Below are positions 1-10,924 of a DNA stretch of 64,000 bases, piece after piece. The first letter of the stretch is position 1. Each line of letters opens with the position of its first letter. Below the pieces are notes generated by a model. That model searched no databases and had not been told where the DNA came from. It worked only from the letters and a program-made list of their open reading frames with translations. Location of the stretch: assembly GCA_905221605.1 (NCBI GenBank), contig CAJNDS010000387.1, positions 62,001-126,000 of the forward strand. The letters are read 5' to 3'. The translations under genes and the position numbers were made by a program. Origin of the DNA: Symbiodinium natans (taxonomy: Eukaryota; Sar; Dinophyceae; Suessiales; Symbiodiniaceae).

Positions 1-26
1 GGGTTTAGGGTTTAGGGTTTAAGGGT
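1..26 (+). repeat. Short TTTAGGG array at the window edge
   Basis: About three heptads of the telomere type open the window. Hundreds more occur inside the window in both orientations, so this is an interstitial block rather than evidence of a chromosome end. Confidence 0.85.
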
Positions 27-109
27 ACTTAAACCCAATAAGGAATAGAAATTTGCTTTTTTATATTCTCCCAATCATGAACTAGGTATGCCCCCGGCAT
101 CTCACTTAG

Positions 110-326
110 AGTCTTCCTGACGCCGTTCCTCTACAACGGAATCCTGCTCATAAACGCAGAGTTGGCAGACCCTTTTGCGGGTGGAGTCAACGCATTTTCC
201 CTGGAGAAGTACGAGAAGGGCATTGAGAATGATGGCCGGGGCTATGTTCGAGCCAGCATCTCTGTCCCCGACTGCCTGCCGGCTTGCCGTAGCCTGGGCA
301 TGCCCCAACCAAGACGACCGAGTTGA
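110..326 (+). CDS. Candidate exon, possible bestrophin-like fragment
   Basis: Follows an acceptor-like CTTAG and stays open for 71 codons to TGA. The translation starts VFLTPFLYNGILLINAEL, continues with ADPF, and later has Cys residues in VPDCLPACRS. The ELADPF context faintly recalls the bestrophin anion-channel motif, but the match is short and family membership is inference. Upstream exons would lie outside the window. The true donor may precede the TGA. Confidence 0.35.
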
Positions 327-740
327 ACTGGGTAGCAAAATGGCTACCCGATTTGTAGTATGGATACTGGGCTACCAAGTGAAGGTAAGATCACCCAGAT
401 CACAATTGTGATTCTTGATCTGATATCTTGCGGGGTTGTGAAGAGGTGGGCTCTTCGAGGAGGCTGCCTAAATGCCTGCTCCCCGAGAGGCGCCTATGCC
501 GAGACGCAACCAACCCCCCAAAGCCTAAACCCCAAGCCCTAAGCCCCAAACCCTATCCTCAAGCCCTAAACCCTAATCCCCAAACCCTGTTCCCCACCCT
601 TCTTGTGCTTTTCGACCGGAGAAAAAGAAGGTGCAAACCCCAGTTGCACAAGGCAGGTTTCCTGAAATAGGGCACCCCGCAAGGGGGTGTAGGGTGTATG
701 GTGTAGGGCTTAGTAAGGATTAGATTATGCTGGGTATATG

Positions 741-864
741 CGGGGGGTGGGGGGGGGGGGGGGTGAGGGGGGGGGGGTGAGGGGGGGTGAGGGGGGGGGT
801 GAGGGGGGGGTGAGGGGGGGGGGGTGAGGGGGGGGGGGTGAGGGGGGGGGGGGGGGGGGGGGGG
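741..864 (+). repeat. G-rich minisatellite (GGGGGGTGA-type)
   Basis: Runs of six or more G are separated by TGA at irregular spacing and end in a roughly 20-base G run. The opposite strand encodes poly-Pro frames that are an artefact. The tract is a strong G-quadruplex candidate. Confidence 0.9.
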
Positions 865-1524
865 AGTTCTGCGACGAACAGATCATGGCATGCTTGTCGT
901 TCCAAAGCGCACAAACCATGATATGCGGGTTTACGGAAATAAGGGACCCCAAATCTAGACCCCAAATAGTAGAATTCTCTTATAGTATGGACCCCAACAA
1001 GGTACCCCTATGTTCGAAAACTCTCATAAACTATGATAATCCCTGTATTACCCTTAATAAAGAAGAGTATGTTTTTTTGGGGGATTCTTAAGCAAGTAGT
1101 AGTATCAAGACAGAGCTGATAGTGGACTGGGTTTGTATTGCGAAAGAAGGCAAAGTGAGCTGCCTTGGAAAACCTCCGCCGCTGCAAAGCGAGAATTTGA
1201 AGACCATTCGCCAAGGAAACTAGACCCTAAACCCTAAACCCTTAACCCTTAACCCTAAACCCTAAACCTTTCGGTTCGCCCAAACTGTGCTGTCCATGGC
1301 TCCGCTCTGCAAACACAGCAAACACACGTGCCAGCGGGTCTTTTCTAGCAGCCTACGGCAAAGGAGTTGGTGAAAGGTCGGGCAGGAATTGCAAACGCGG
1401 CGAACACACACATGAGCCCAAGTCACAAGCACTTGAGTCTCAGGGAGAGCAAGTGCCCCTGGGAGGGATGGGAGTTTACAACCTGCCCCTGATCAAGCAC
1501 CCACAGTTTAGGGCTTAGGGCTGG

Positions 1525-1623
1525 AGATGTTCCCCCTTAACAACAAACAGTCCTTAGTAGGGATGATAGTACCCCCTATGCTAGTCCCTATTCAGGACTG
1601 CTAGTATAAGGGGAAATATCCCA
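1525..1623. mobile_element. Inverted-repeat element, family E
   Basis: Begins GATGTTCCCCCTTA and ends with the complement TAAGGGGAAATATCCC, with ACAGTCCTTAG and CAGGACTG as inner inverted repeats. Related copies lie at 17005-17103, 48556-48670 and 55246-55360. It has no coding capacity and is a MITE-like, possibly intron-forming element. Confidence 0.7.
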
Positions 1624-1913
1624 ACCCTAAACCCTAAACCCTAAACCTTCAGATCCTAAACCCTAAACCCTAAACCCCAAACCCTAAACCCTAATCCCTA
1701 AACCCTAAGCTCGCACCCCGAAAGCTTCTCGACAGGCTACAGCAGCGTCCGACGCGATCACGTGGCGGTGCTCACGTCGAGCCAAGTGGCTTGGGCCGCT
1801 TTGGGAATTACTTAGCGTAGCAGAATCCCCTCCCCCCTCATACTGAGCCCCCCCCCCCCGCCCCCTACCCCGGGTGTAGGTAGGGTTTAGGGTTTGGGGC
1901 TTGGGGCCGGGCC

Positions 1914-2030
1914 CCCCCCCTACCCCCAAAAATTGAATACCCCTGTAACAATAGTTATATTGGAGTATTGAGGGGGGTGGGGGGGGGGTGTTTAATATTG
2001 GGGTTCTGGGGGGGGGGGGGGGGGTTAATG
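1914..2030. mobile_element. Inverted-repeat element, family H
   Basis: A C-rich arm (CCCCCTACCCCCAAAA) and a G-rich arm flank an AT-rich centre with ATTGAATACCCC and TTTAATATTGGGG. Related copies lie at 21098-21205 and 52200-52305. Confidence 0.5.
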
Positions 2031-2111
2031 TTAGGGGGAGATGTCTTTAGCCTTACTTGCAGAAGCCTAGGCGGCTGGGGCGCCCCTATATCCCCCTGCA
2101 ACACACCTAAG

Positions 2112-2207
2112 GAAACTGACGACCAGAGGGCACTCGAAACCCAGCCCCAGGTGATGTGGGTCTACGCTGGGGAGGACCAAAGCAGCCAGGGACCTGGTTG
2201 CGGGGAT
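2112..2207 (+). CDS. Candidate 96-nt internal exon, phase 0
   Basis: Acceptor CCTAAG is followed by exactly 32 open codons and a GTAGGG donor that is itself the first unit of a TTTAGGG array. The product is acidic and polar: ETDDQRALETQPQ, then MWVYAGED. No family was recognised. Coding quality and borders agree well. Confidence 0.45.
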
Positions 2208-2896
2208 GTAGGGTTTAGGGTTTAGGGTTCAGGGTTTCGGGTTTAGGGATTTAGGGCTTAAGGCTTAGGGTTTAGGGTTTAGGGTTTAGGGTTCAGGGTT
2301 TTGGGCTTAGGGTTTAGGGTTTTGGGGTAGGGTGTAGGGGTTTTGAGGGGCTGCAAGGGCTCTTTATGAGGGCTTGAGGGAGTTAGCGGGCGTTTAGGGA
2401 TGTTGCAAATGCGGTTATTTTAGGGTCGAGGCTTAGGGGTACCCATTTTGGGGCCTATAAGAAAAATTACAGTATGTTGGGGTATTTCTTTTTGGTGGGA
2501 CCCTGTTGCGTGATTTCGTTCATCGAGTGGTTTAGGGTTTAGGGTTTAGGGTTTAGGGTTTAGGGTTTAGGCTTTAGGGTTTAGGGTTTAGGGTTTAGGG
2601 TTTAGGGTTGAGGTTCAGGGTTCAGGGTTTAGGGTTTGGGGGCTTTCCTTTGAGTTTCGATATGCCGTTCGATCTGCGCGAGGTGGTTTGAAACCTTAAA
2701 CCTAAACCAAGTCTGTACTCGTAGTTCTCGTCGACTGCGCAAACCGGCAACAGAAAAGCCCAGCGTTACCAATCCAAAACCCTAAACCCTAAACCCTACC
2801 CCTGTGTGGGTTTAGTGTTAGGGATTTAGGGTTCCGGGTTTAGGGTATCGATGCTATGTTTTTTTGTTTCTGTTTTTTGAGGGGGGTTCTGAACAG

Positions 2897-3011
2897 CCCC
2901 AGAGAAACCAACCAGAGAAGGATTGGATCATCTGCTCATGGCACGTTTGCTTCTTACTTCTGCCCGTGGCAGACAAGCCGAACGCAGCTTTCAGGGGTTC
3001 CCAGCCACCAG
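2897..3011 (+). CDS. Candidate exon
   Basis: After an ACAG acceptor the frame is open for 38 codons and contains PQRNQPEKDWIICSWH followed by a short hydrophobic stretch. A telomeric array starts at its 3' end. No family was recognised. Confidence 0.3.
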
Positions 3012-3238
3012 GGTTTAGGGTTTAGGGTTTTTGACCAGTGAAGCATTAATTAGCAGGAGACTATTCTTAAAGGTTGAGGAGACCTCGTAAGTTGGGGGGT
3101 ATACGTATGGTAACTATACCAAAAAAGACGTATAACCTCAATGAAGGTACCTGTTTATCCCTACTTACTAAGCGCCCCTTCTTGGACATCCGAAGCGGTG
3201 GAGCTCTTGCAGTCGGTCTGCATAAGATCAGAAAGGCC

Positions 3239-4313
3239 ATGGCCTCAGCCGCTGAGTGGGATGGTGCTGCTGGCTCCTACCACTCCTTCGCGCGCTTCAC
3301 GGAGCAGTTCGCACGCCATGCTGTTGCCACGGCTCTTGGGCCTCTCAGCACCAGGACAGGTACCGAGGAGCAGCCACTGATGCTGCTTGACGTGGCGAGT
3401 GGCACGGGTGTTGCGGCCTTCGGCCTCATCGACGCGCTGCCGGCGAACGCGTGGGCAACTGTGCTGGCAACGGACTTTGCGGAGGCCATGCTGGGGCAGC
3501 TCAGGGCGAAGGCGTCGCAGCGCGCGGAGGACGACGCGGCGAAGCATCCGCACGTCACCTTGCAGGCAGAGAGAATGGATGCCCAGGACATGCCATCCGT
3601 CAGGGACGCCACCATGGATGCCGCCACCATGGTGTTTGGCCTGCACAACCTGCCGAACCCTGTCTCCGGCGCGCGTGAGTTCTACCGCGTGCTGCGCCCC
3701 GGCGCGAAGGGTGTGATCGTGACCTGGCACTGGAACAAGCTGCGTGAGTTCATTGCACAGATGCGCCTAGAGGTTGGCGACGTTGAGGCCAAGGCGGCAG
3801 ACTACATCGGGCCCATGACCAACGAAGGGGAGATGCGCCGCTGCTTGCATGAAGCCGGCATCCCAGATGCCTGCATTGTGGTCGACATGGTGAAGGGCCT
3901 TCCGATGCAGATGTCACTGGAGGAGCCTTAGGGGTACTTGCAAATACACTTTCTTTTGGATATTATAATTCCTAAGAAACAAATACATTCTATTTTCTGG
4001 ATACCATAATTCCTAAGAAACAGCAAAAATAAGTTCAGCAGAGGAGCTGGTGGTCTACCTGCGGACGAACTCGCTGGTACCGGCTCTGCGCGAAGTGGAC
4101 GCTTCCTTGGTCCGACGCGTGGTGTCCGAGGATCGGGGCTTCTATACCCCCCTTGGGAATTATGTTTCTATGTTTGTTCATATAAAACCCAAGAGATATT
4201 TAAAATATTTTTCTTCAGGTTCTAAGGGGAGTATAGGCTTCGGTGCGTGGGGCGACGATTCCGGCTTCATCCTCTGGGGCACAGCGATGGAGGTCAGCGT
4301 GACCAAGCCCTGA
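3239..4313 (+). CDS. SAM-dependent class I methyltransferase (three exons)
   Basis: Exons 3239-3922, 4044-4137 and 4237-4313 join to a 284-residue protein, a usual length for a single-domain UbiE/Methyltransf_11-type enzyme. Motif I is LLDVASGTGVAAF, the motif II region is VLATDFAEAML, and the later strand motifs are DAATMVFGLHNLPNP and VLRPGAKGVIVTW. Such enzymes transfer a methyl group from S-adenosylmethionine; the substrate is not predictable here. The first exon alone appears to end at TAG (3929-3931), but removing a GA-AG intron restores the frame. The third exon supplies the expected C-terminal strand (GFILWGTAMEVSVTKP). The ATG at 3239 starts the conserved part; an in-frame extension to 3074 has poor coding character. 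Codons are strongly G/C-ending, unlike the flanks. Confidence 0.75.
3923..4043 (+). other. Intron 1 of the methyltransferase gene, GA-AG
   Basis: 121 nt, flanked by the direct repeat GAGGAGC (3920-3926 and 4041-4047). It begins GAGCCTTAGG and ends GCAGAG, so the donor is the dinoflagellate-type GA. Inside is an imperfect tandem duplication of about 40 bp ending TTCCTAAGAAAC. The direct repeats look like a target-site duplication from intron insertion. Confidence 0.6.
4138..4236 (+). other. Intron 2 of the methyltransferase gene, GC-AG
   Basis: 99 nt, AT-rich, flanked by the direct repeat GGCTTC (4137-4142 and 4236-4241). It begins GCTTCTAT and ends AGTATAG. Its length is a multiple of three and it lacks stops, so the frame also reads through it, but the sequence is clearly non-coding in composition. 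Confidence 0.6.
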
Positions 4314-5395
4314 AGAGCAGCACGCCCAAGTTGATGGGGGGTGGATTTTCGACGCGTGGGTCGTGCAGGAGCCGAAATGCCACTACCTGCTTAGCTACAC
4401 CCAAAATATGAGAGTCTGATCAACTAGGGGCGATACTCCCCCCGACGGCCTGATAGTAAGGAAGGTGCACTGAGGACAGACAGGTGGCTTGCACTTCACG
4501 GATTTTGGCAGAAGCTGTGGCGATGTAGCAGCTAGTTCTGCCACAAAGCTGTAATCCAGGGCCGCCCTACATCCACAAATTGCGACACCAAGTGCACTAA
4601 CTGACGGCTGAGTCGACAGAGGGAAACAGCCTGGTACGACCAGTCGGTGCCTCGAAAAAGGGAGCTTGGAACTTAGGATACGTGGGATTTGAAGCCCTAA
4701 GCCCTAAGCCCTAAACCCCTAAGCCCTCAACCCTTCGAGGGTTGCCGGGCTTTCTGGCTTGCGGATTGTCAACAAGCTGGTCTTCTCCACAACGGCCCTC
4801 TAAGTCAGCTCTTGTAGACACTGCTTCGAATCGCAGTTCGAAGCAGGAGATTCCTGAGCCTAAACCCTAAACCCTAAACCCTAAACCCTAAACCCTAAAC
4901 CCTAAACCCTAAACCCTAAACCCTAAACCCTAAACCCCAAACCCTAAACCCAAAAAGAAGCCACATGACCTCCGGGAGTCCAGTACACTTGCAGAATCGG
5001 GCAACTTAGCCGGGTAGGCCCTTTGGAAATTTCACATCCTCCCTTAGTGGGTTTAGGGTTTAGGGTTTAGGGTTTAGGGTTTAGGGTTTAGGGTTTAGGG
5101 TTTAGGGTTTAGGGTTTAGGGTTTCACATCCTCCCTTATTGGGTTTAGGGGTTTAGGGTTTAGGGCTGGAGGCCCTTGGGATATGTTCTGATGTTCCCCT
5201 TTATTGGGTTTAAGAAGATCACATTCAGGAATAGTTTTTCAGAGGCTCTAAGGGGCCAACCTCGTTAAGGGTTTAGGGTTTAGGGTTTTAGGGTGTGGGG
5301 TTTAGGCAAATAAGCCTGCGTATTGGCTGCTTAGCTTTAACCCCTAGACCCTCAACCCTTAATGGCTACTTCCTAAATCTCCCGATTCTCGACAG
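4314..5395. other. Non-coding stretch after the methyltransferase gene
   Basis: Probable 3' UTR, then heptad arrays (4858-4950 CCCTAAA; 5045-5125 TTTAGGG). A small perfect inverted repeat with 10-base arms, CTGCTTCGAA and TTCGAAGCAG, lies near 4820-4845. No convincing gene was seen. Confidence 0.5.
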
Positions 5396-5442
5396 GTGGA
5401 CAGCTGAGTTGCACAGTAGCACCTACTTCTTCCCCCTTGCAC
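5396..5442 (+). CDS. Candidate 47-nt exon
   Basis: Acceptor TCTCGACAG and donor GTGAGC enclose 15 codons, GQLSCTVAPTSSPLH, polar with one Cys. The same TTCTCGACAG acceptor string also occurs at 1726. No family was recognised. Confidence 0.35.
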
Positions 5443-5601
5443 GTGAGCAAAACCGTGCTACACCTGCAACACCCTAAACCCAAAGCACCGTAAACGCGCG
5501 CGACGAAAGGGCTCAACCCTGAGCCCTGACCTCCTAAACCCCTCAAGTTTAGGGTTTAGGGGTTAGGGTTTAGGGTCTAGGGTCTAGGGCTTAGGGTTTA
5601 G

Positions 5602-5702
5602 TGCTGCACCTGCTACACCCTGATCTCGAAGCCCAAAACCCCGGTACTGCGCAACCCAGACAACCTGGACGACCTCACCTACATCGATCTCAGCGCCAGA
5701 AG
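5602..5702 (+). CDS. Candidate exon
   Basis: A TTTAG acceptor provided by a heptad precedes an open frame with SKPKTPVLRNPDNLDDLTY and then IDLSARS. The borders are uncertain. The sequence is non-repetitive and codon-like. Confidence 0.35.
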
Positions 5703-5841
5703 CTTAGGGTTCAGGGTAAAGGGGTTTAGGGTTTAGGGTTTAGAGTTCAGGTCTAGGCATCGTGGTTTAGGGCTGTAGGAGTTTTTGGGTTTTAGGGTGT
5801 TGGGGCTTGGGGAACCCGAAACAATCCCAATCAACCTAGCT

Positions 5842-5844
5842 GGG

Positions 5845-5876
<32 letters not shown>
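5842..5876 (+). repeat. Poly-G tract
   Basis: About 35 nearly uninterrupted G. Similar tracts lie at 8521-8536, 22679-22701, 24157-24177, 34219-34232, 36249-36265 and 46799-46818. Confidence 0.9.
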
Positions 5877-5878
<2 letters not shown>

Positions 5879-6281
5879 GGGGGATGTAGTATTGTTGTTG
5901 CTTTTAGTACCATTTTAATGGGACTGTCTTCTACTCATGATGATTAATTCTGCCATTGTTGCCTCTATTCCTGCGGTGCTTGCCCTGAGCACTCGTAGTA
6001 CTTCTTGTACTCATATTAGTAGTCCGGGCACTCTTGACGGGGTCAGGCCCTAGACCCTACACCCAAAACCCCAAACCCTAAACCCTAAACCCCAAACCCT
6101 AAACCCTAAACCCCAAACCCTAACCCCGGATGACGTGTGAAAGAGGACGCAGTGCTTGCACGTTTGCCAGCTAGAAGCCTACACCTGCACGGGGCGCCAT
6201 GATCCCTTTAACCTAGGGGGTAGGAGGGGAACGCTTGGGGTTGAGGGTGTAGGGTTTTAGAGTTTCGGGTTGAGGGTTTTA

Positions 6282-6381
6282 CTTGGAGGTTCATGGTACT
6301 TACTAACCATTTCTAGCTGCACTTATAACCCAGTTATAAGCCCCTTAAGTGCTCTAAGATGGTTATAAGTACCATGATCCC
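6282..6381. mobile_element. Inverted-repeat element, family D
   Basis: The left terminus CTTGGAGGTTCATGGTAC is mirrored by AAGTACCATGATCCC at the right. The interior has repeated CTTATAAC/GTTATAAG strings. Copies at 10376-10487 and 34479-34600 behave as introns. Confidence 0.75.
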
Positions 6382-6589
6382 TGAACCGTAAGCCCGCGTG
6401 TTTTGGAGATGACATCCCATCTCAGACTACCTTACGGTCCCGCAGTACCTTCATCTTGGGGCTACAGTCACGCCCACACTTGCGGCCCTAAATGCTTGTA
6501 ACCCCACTTCTGACCCTCAATCCTAAACCCTAAACCCTAAACTCTAAACCCTAAACCCTAAACCCCCCAAAATCCCTCGCAAACCGCAG

Positions 6590-6678
6590 GAAGCCAGTCC
6601 ATCCTGGGTCCAGCCTTCGGTATCAGGCTCGAAGCCGAGCGCCCGCCGCCATCCCCGAGCGCCTTCGCGGCGATTCCG
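6590..6678 (+). CDS. Candidate exon
   Basis: Acceptor AACCGCAG precedes an open frame with SQSILGPAFGIRLEAER followed by a Pro/Ser/Ala stretch, ending against a telomeric array. G/C-ending codons dominate. No family was recognised. Confidence 0.4.
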
Positions 6679-6740
6679 GGTTTAGGATTTAGGGTTTAGG
6701 GTTTAGGGTTAGGGCTTGGGGGAGTCTCAATGAGGGGGAG

Positions 6741-6859
6741 TGCTGGTGCTGGAAAACATCCGGGCGCATGCCCTCCGACTTGTGGATTCCCAACTCCACT
6801 CTGATCTTGACCTTTGCGGGTTTCCTTGCTTTCTGTTCGGGGAAGCCCCATCCCAGTGA
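6741..6859 (+). CDS. Candidate exon ending at TGA
   Basis: After GGGGGAG the frame is open for 39 codons to TGA at 6857: VLVLENIRAHALRLVDS, then a Cys/Phe-rich end. There is no GT donor at the end, so it could be terminal. No family was recognised. Confidence 0.4.
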
Positions 6860-8228
6860 CGGATGCTTTCGGGTTCAGGGTTTAGGGTTAAGGATTTAGG
6901 GTTTAGGGGGTTTGGGGCTTATATAGGCCCTGCTTGAAGGCTCTGGATCTGGGGTTTGGCGTTTGAAGGAGGCCCCCTAAACCCTAAAGCCGAAACCCTA
7001 ACGCCTAAATCCTAAACCCTCAACCCTAAACCCCAAACCCCAAACCCCAAACCCTAAACCCTAAACCCTACCTAGCCAAGTCTCGCAAGCGATGCGCATC
7101 ACGTTTGGTGTTGGGGGAATGCTCCAATAGATCTCAAGGGATCGGAGTCCCTTGAAGGAGGCCCTTTTTTTGGAGGCCTCTGGGGGCGAATCCTCGAGTC
7201 CTTGCCTTTGCAAGGGATGATGTACATCACCGAGTTAGGGTTTAGGGTTTAGGGTTTGAAGGTTGTTCCGAATCTGGAATGGCCCCGGGCTCACTCAGGA
7301 AAGGGCCTTAGGGTTTGGAGTTCAGGGTTTAGGGTTTAGGGTTCAGGGTAAGCTTGCAAGAGTTCTGGTTTAAGGGGCTTTGGGTTCGAGGTAGCGTGCT
7401 AAGTTTACCGCTATTATTCCACCTTCCCTAAGGTTAAAGATGCACGACAACACCCAACTCAATGGCTGTCTCAGATATGACGGCGGTGAGGCTTCACGAC
7501 AGTTTTGCACCTCAAGCTTCTTCTGGAAACTGAGAGTTGTTTCGACACGTGCGGTGAGGAGATGTACGGGCGCCGGAGGATGTTTTGGAGCAGCTACTTC
7601 GTAAAGTTCCCCTGAAACCCTAAACCCTAAACGCCCTAAACCCTAAACCCTAAACCGTGCTCTCTTGTATGGGTCCGTCCTTGGGTTGGTGGAGGGGAAC
7701 ACCTAGCGCAGGCTTCTCCGATGCGGGGGAGGAGTTCTCTAAAGTAGGGCCCCTTTTTGGGGGGTCCCTAAACCCTAAACCCTAAACCCCAAAACCCTAA
7801 ACCCATATCAAGTTGAAAGGGGCCCTTAGTCAGAGAACTACCCGAGTATTTCCTGGGTTTGCTTCCGGAGCTGGGTACTTAGGGCTTAAGGCTTAGAGCT
7901 TAGGTTTTTGTATTATAATCCACCTTTCTTTTAGGTTGAGGGTTTAGGGCACTTAGGGGTTTAGGGTTTAGCATAGCATGAAGCACCTGATTGCCACACG
8001 GAGCCTTCCTTCTTTCACGGCAAACTCCTGCCTGATTCCCTTGAACTCTTAACCACCAAGCTCCAGAACCGTTGAGCCCAAAACCGACCAAACCGTTGAA
8101 GTACTTACTTCGAACCCATACGAATTCCAAACGTCTAGAGTTCCTTCCCTAAACCCTAAACCCTAAACCCTAAACCCTAAACCCTAAACCCTAAACCCTC
8201 CAAGCCTCCAAGCCCTAAAGAATCCCAG
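6860..8228. other. Heptad-rich stretch without a firm gene
   Basis: Arrays of CCCTAAA/TTTAGGG alternate with short unique DNA. The best open frame is 7448-7615 (+), starting MHDNTQLNGCLRYDGG and rich in Cys/Arg; another is a 24-codon frame near 7979. Neither has a convincing splice context. Confidence 0.35.
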
Positions 8229-8285
8229 GCAGTCCTCGAGGCAGATACAAACCGGATGTGGACACTGGGGCCTTCATAGACAGAG
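8229..8285 (+). CDS. Candidate 57-nt exon
   Basis: Acceptor ATCCCAG and donor GTCAGC enclose 18 codons: GSPRGRYKPDVDTGAFIDR. No family was recognised. Confidence 0.4.
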
Positions 8286-9622
8286 GTCAGCTCTCTAACC
8301 CTAAACCCAAAGCCCTAAACCCCTAAACCCTAAGCCCGAAACCCTAAACCCTAAACCCTAAACCCCAAACCCCAAACCCTAAACCCTAAACCTTGCGTCC
8401 ATCGTTTAGGGTTTAGTGCTTAGGCGGAGGATGGATCTAGTAAGCAGGTACAAGAAGTGGAGATCTTCGGGTTTGGGGTTCAGGGTTTAGGGATTTAGAA
8501 GGAAGGGGGCCAGGGATGTGTGGGGGGGGGGGGGGGTCAGCAGGGGGGGCCCTTGTTCAGGGTTCAAGTCCCTGATAATGAGCTGCTTTGAAGCAAAGAA
8601 GCGCACCCTTTCTTGTATAATCCTAGGCTACTCACCCCAAAACAGTAGGGCTGTCAATCCTAATCCCTAAGCCCTAATTTCCCAGCTTACTCCTAGATCT
8701 AGCTGAACCTCGACACCCCCCCACCCTTGAGCCACCACACCCCAGCCGCCTGAAGCCCCTCAACCCCAAACCCACACTCGCAACCACCAAAAACCCTAAA
8801 CCCTAAACCCTAAACCAGTCACCAAGCCCCAAACTCAGGGTGCCAGGCGCTGAAAGGTTGAGACTCCACAAACCGAAAACTTCCAGTGTTGGGGTTTGGG
8901 GTTTAGGGTTCAGGGTTTAGGGTTTAGGGTTTAGGGTTTAGGGCATAGAGTTTCGTGGGTGTCGTGGGTTTGGGGTTTAGGGTTTCGTGGGTTTAGTGGG
9001 CTTGGGGCTTCGGGGGGTTCGAGGTGCTGGGGACTAAGGTTTAAGTGCTTACCCCTAAACCCTAAACCCTAAACCCTAAACCCTAAACCCTAAACCCTAA
9101 ACCCTTTCACTTTACTGTTTTGAGGTGTAGGGTTCGGTTTAGGGTGCAGCCCATGGCCCTCGTTCAAGCCCTAAAGCCCTAAGGCCCCTTTCAGCCCTTT
9201 AAACAAAGACGCCTTGCAGCCCGCCCAAACCCTAAACCCTAAACCCAAAACCCCAACAAGCCTCTGAATAGGGTTTAGGGTTTAGGGTTTAGGGTTAGGG
9301 TTTAGGGTTTAGGGTTTAGGGTTTAGGGTTTAATAATCCTTCCAAAGCCCAAGAATCTGCAGCTCTGCAACGCTCAAGCTTCTAAGCCCGCAAACCCCTC
9401 GAGCCTCCAAACCGGTAAACCCCCACAGCGCCCCAAGCCCTAAACCCTAAAGGCTGAAGCCCTGAACCCTCCTAAACCCTAACCCTAAACCCTAAACCCT
9501 AAACCCTCAACCCTAAACCCTGAACCCTAAACCCTAAACCCCAAACCCCAAACCCTAAACCCTAAACCCTAAACCCTGAACCCCAGCCCTAAACCCCTGG
9601 AGCCCTAAACATGCACTCACAG

Positions 9623-9671
9623 CCAAGGATGTTCGGGGGCTACTCCACGAGCTGGGACCCGAGGGCTTCGG
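9623..9671 (+). CDS. Candidate short exon
   Basis: After ACTCACAG the frame reads AKDVRGLLHELGPEGFG and runs straight into the longest telomeric array. Another frame is also open, so the reading is uncertain. Confidence 0.3.
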
Positions 9672-9900
9672 GTTTAGGGTTTAGGGTTTAGGGTTTAGGG
9701 TTTAGGGTTTAGGGTTTAGGGTTTAGGGTTTAGGGTTTAGGGTTTAGGGTTTAGGGTTTAGGGTTTAGGGTTTAGGGTTTAGGGTTTAGGGTTTAGGTTA
9801 GGGTTTAGGGTTTAGGGTTTAGGGTTTAGGGTTTAGGGTTTAGGGTTTAGGGTTTAGGGTTTAGGGTTTAGGGCTAGGGTTTAGGGTTTAGGGTTTGGGG
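9671..9900 (+). repeat. Longest TTTAGGG array in the first 20 kb
   Basis: More than 30 nearly perfect heptads with one short unit (TTAGGG, near 9798), followed by decaying variants. Such a phase slip is typical of replication slippage. Confidence 0.95.
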
Positions 9901-10343
9901 TTCAGGGCTAGGGTTTAGAGTTCTGGGTTATTGTTTCACTCCCCCCCTTCCCTCAAACCATGAAAGCTGAAGCCCCCAAGGCTTAATAACCTTAAACACC
10001 ATACTTGGTGGTTGATTTCTGGATTTCGGGCTGAGGCCTTCAGGGTTAGGGGTAAGGGGTTAGGGGTCAGGGTTTAGGGTCTAGGGTTCAGGGTTTAGGG
10101 TTTAAGGTTTAGGGGGTAGTTTGGAGGTTCAATGGGACGTTGTCAGTATGCAAGAATGCAGTCTAGGATCTGTTTGGAGTCATAAGAAGATACAAAGAGT
10201 CGGTGTGTGGGTTGTTTGTTGTTGCTAGCCCTAAACCCTAAACCCTAAACCCTAAACCCTAAACCCTAAACCCTAAACCCTAAACCCTAAACCCTATGAT
10301 GGAAGGGCGGTCAATATCATCCCTGGCCCCCTGTGATGTTCAG

Positions 10344-10533
10344 CCCTTCTGCCTGACCTGCTCTACTACTTGGAGGTTCATGGTACTTACTAACCAAGTA
10401 TAACAGCACTTCTAACTGTACTTATAACCAGAATGGGGCACTTAAGGGGCTTATAAGTGGGTTATAAGTACAGTTATAAGTTCCAAGTAGCAACCCTTTG
10501 AAAGGAGATCTGGACATGGGGTGCCCCTGTAAC
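10344..10533 (+). CDS. Candidate two-exon terminal segment split by a family D element
   Basis: Exon 10344-10375 (acceptor TTCAG, reading PFCLTCSTTW) joins in frame across the element at 10376-10487 to 10488-10533, which reads SNPLERRSGHGVPL and ends at TAA. The join leaves no remnant of the element apart from its exonised left end. Confidence 0.4.
10376..10487 (+). mobile_element. Family D element acting as an intron (candidate)
   Basis: 112 nt beginning GTTCATGGTACTTAC and ending TTCCAAG. The donor lies seven bases inside the left terminal repeat CTTGGAGGTTCATGG and the acceptor is the outer end of the right one, as in the copy at 34479-34600. Confidence 0.55.
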
Positions 10534-10771
10534 GTGCGTTGAGAAGCAGTTGGGGGCTCACGAAGACAAGGGACCCGTAATGTAGACCCTCAAAGTAGTA
10601 GGGTTCCCGTATAACAAGTCAAGGACTTTAATAAGGTACCCCCTAATGTCGGAACCCCCAAAGTAAACTTTTGAGCTCGGCATGTACACTCCGGGATATG
10701 CTGCTACTTCCCGTCCTTGCACGGTTCGTAAACAGTCGTTTTCGACGGGCTTTAAGCCCAACTTAACTCAG

Positions 10772-10834
10772 CTGCACGAAAGAAAAGACCACACAGATGA
10801 CAAAGCCAAGCGGTTTTTCCCCGGCGAGCTGTGA
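10772..10834 (+). CDS. Candidate terminal exon
   Basis: Acceptor TAACTCAG then 20 codons and TGA: LHERKDHTDDKAKRFFPGEL. Charged and clearly non-repetitive. No family was recognised. Confidence 0.35.
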   Translation: MHERKDHTDDKAKRFFPGEL

Positions 10835-10924
10835 ACTTGTCAACCCCCTAAACCCTAAACCCTAAACCCTAAACCCTAAACCCAAACCCTAAACCCTAAA
10901 ATCGTGGAAGTCTAAGTCGCTCAG

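Noticed and set aside
1-26. Chromosome end at the window start
   Set aside because: Only about three heptads are present and the same repeat occurs throughout the window.
720-965. Poly-Pro proteins on the minus strand
   Set aside because: They are translations of the G-rich minisatellite.
8550-8580. tRNA T-arm-like string GGTTCAAGTCC
   Set aside because: No D arm, anticodon arm or acceptor stem can be built around it; a poly-G run lies where they should be.
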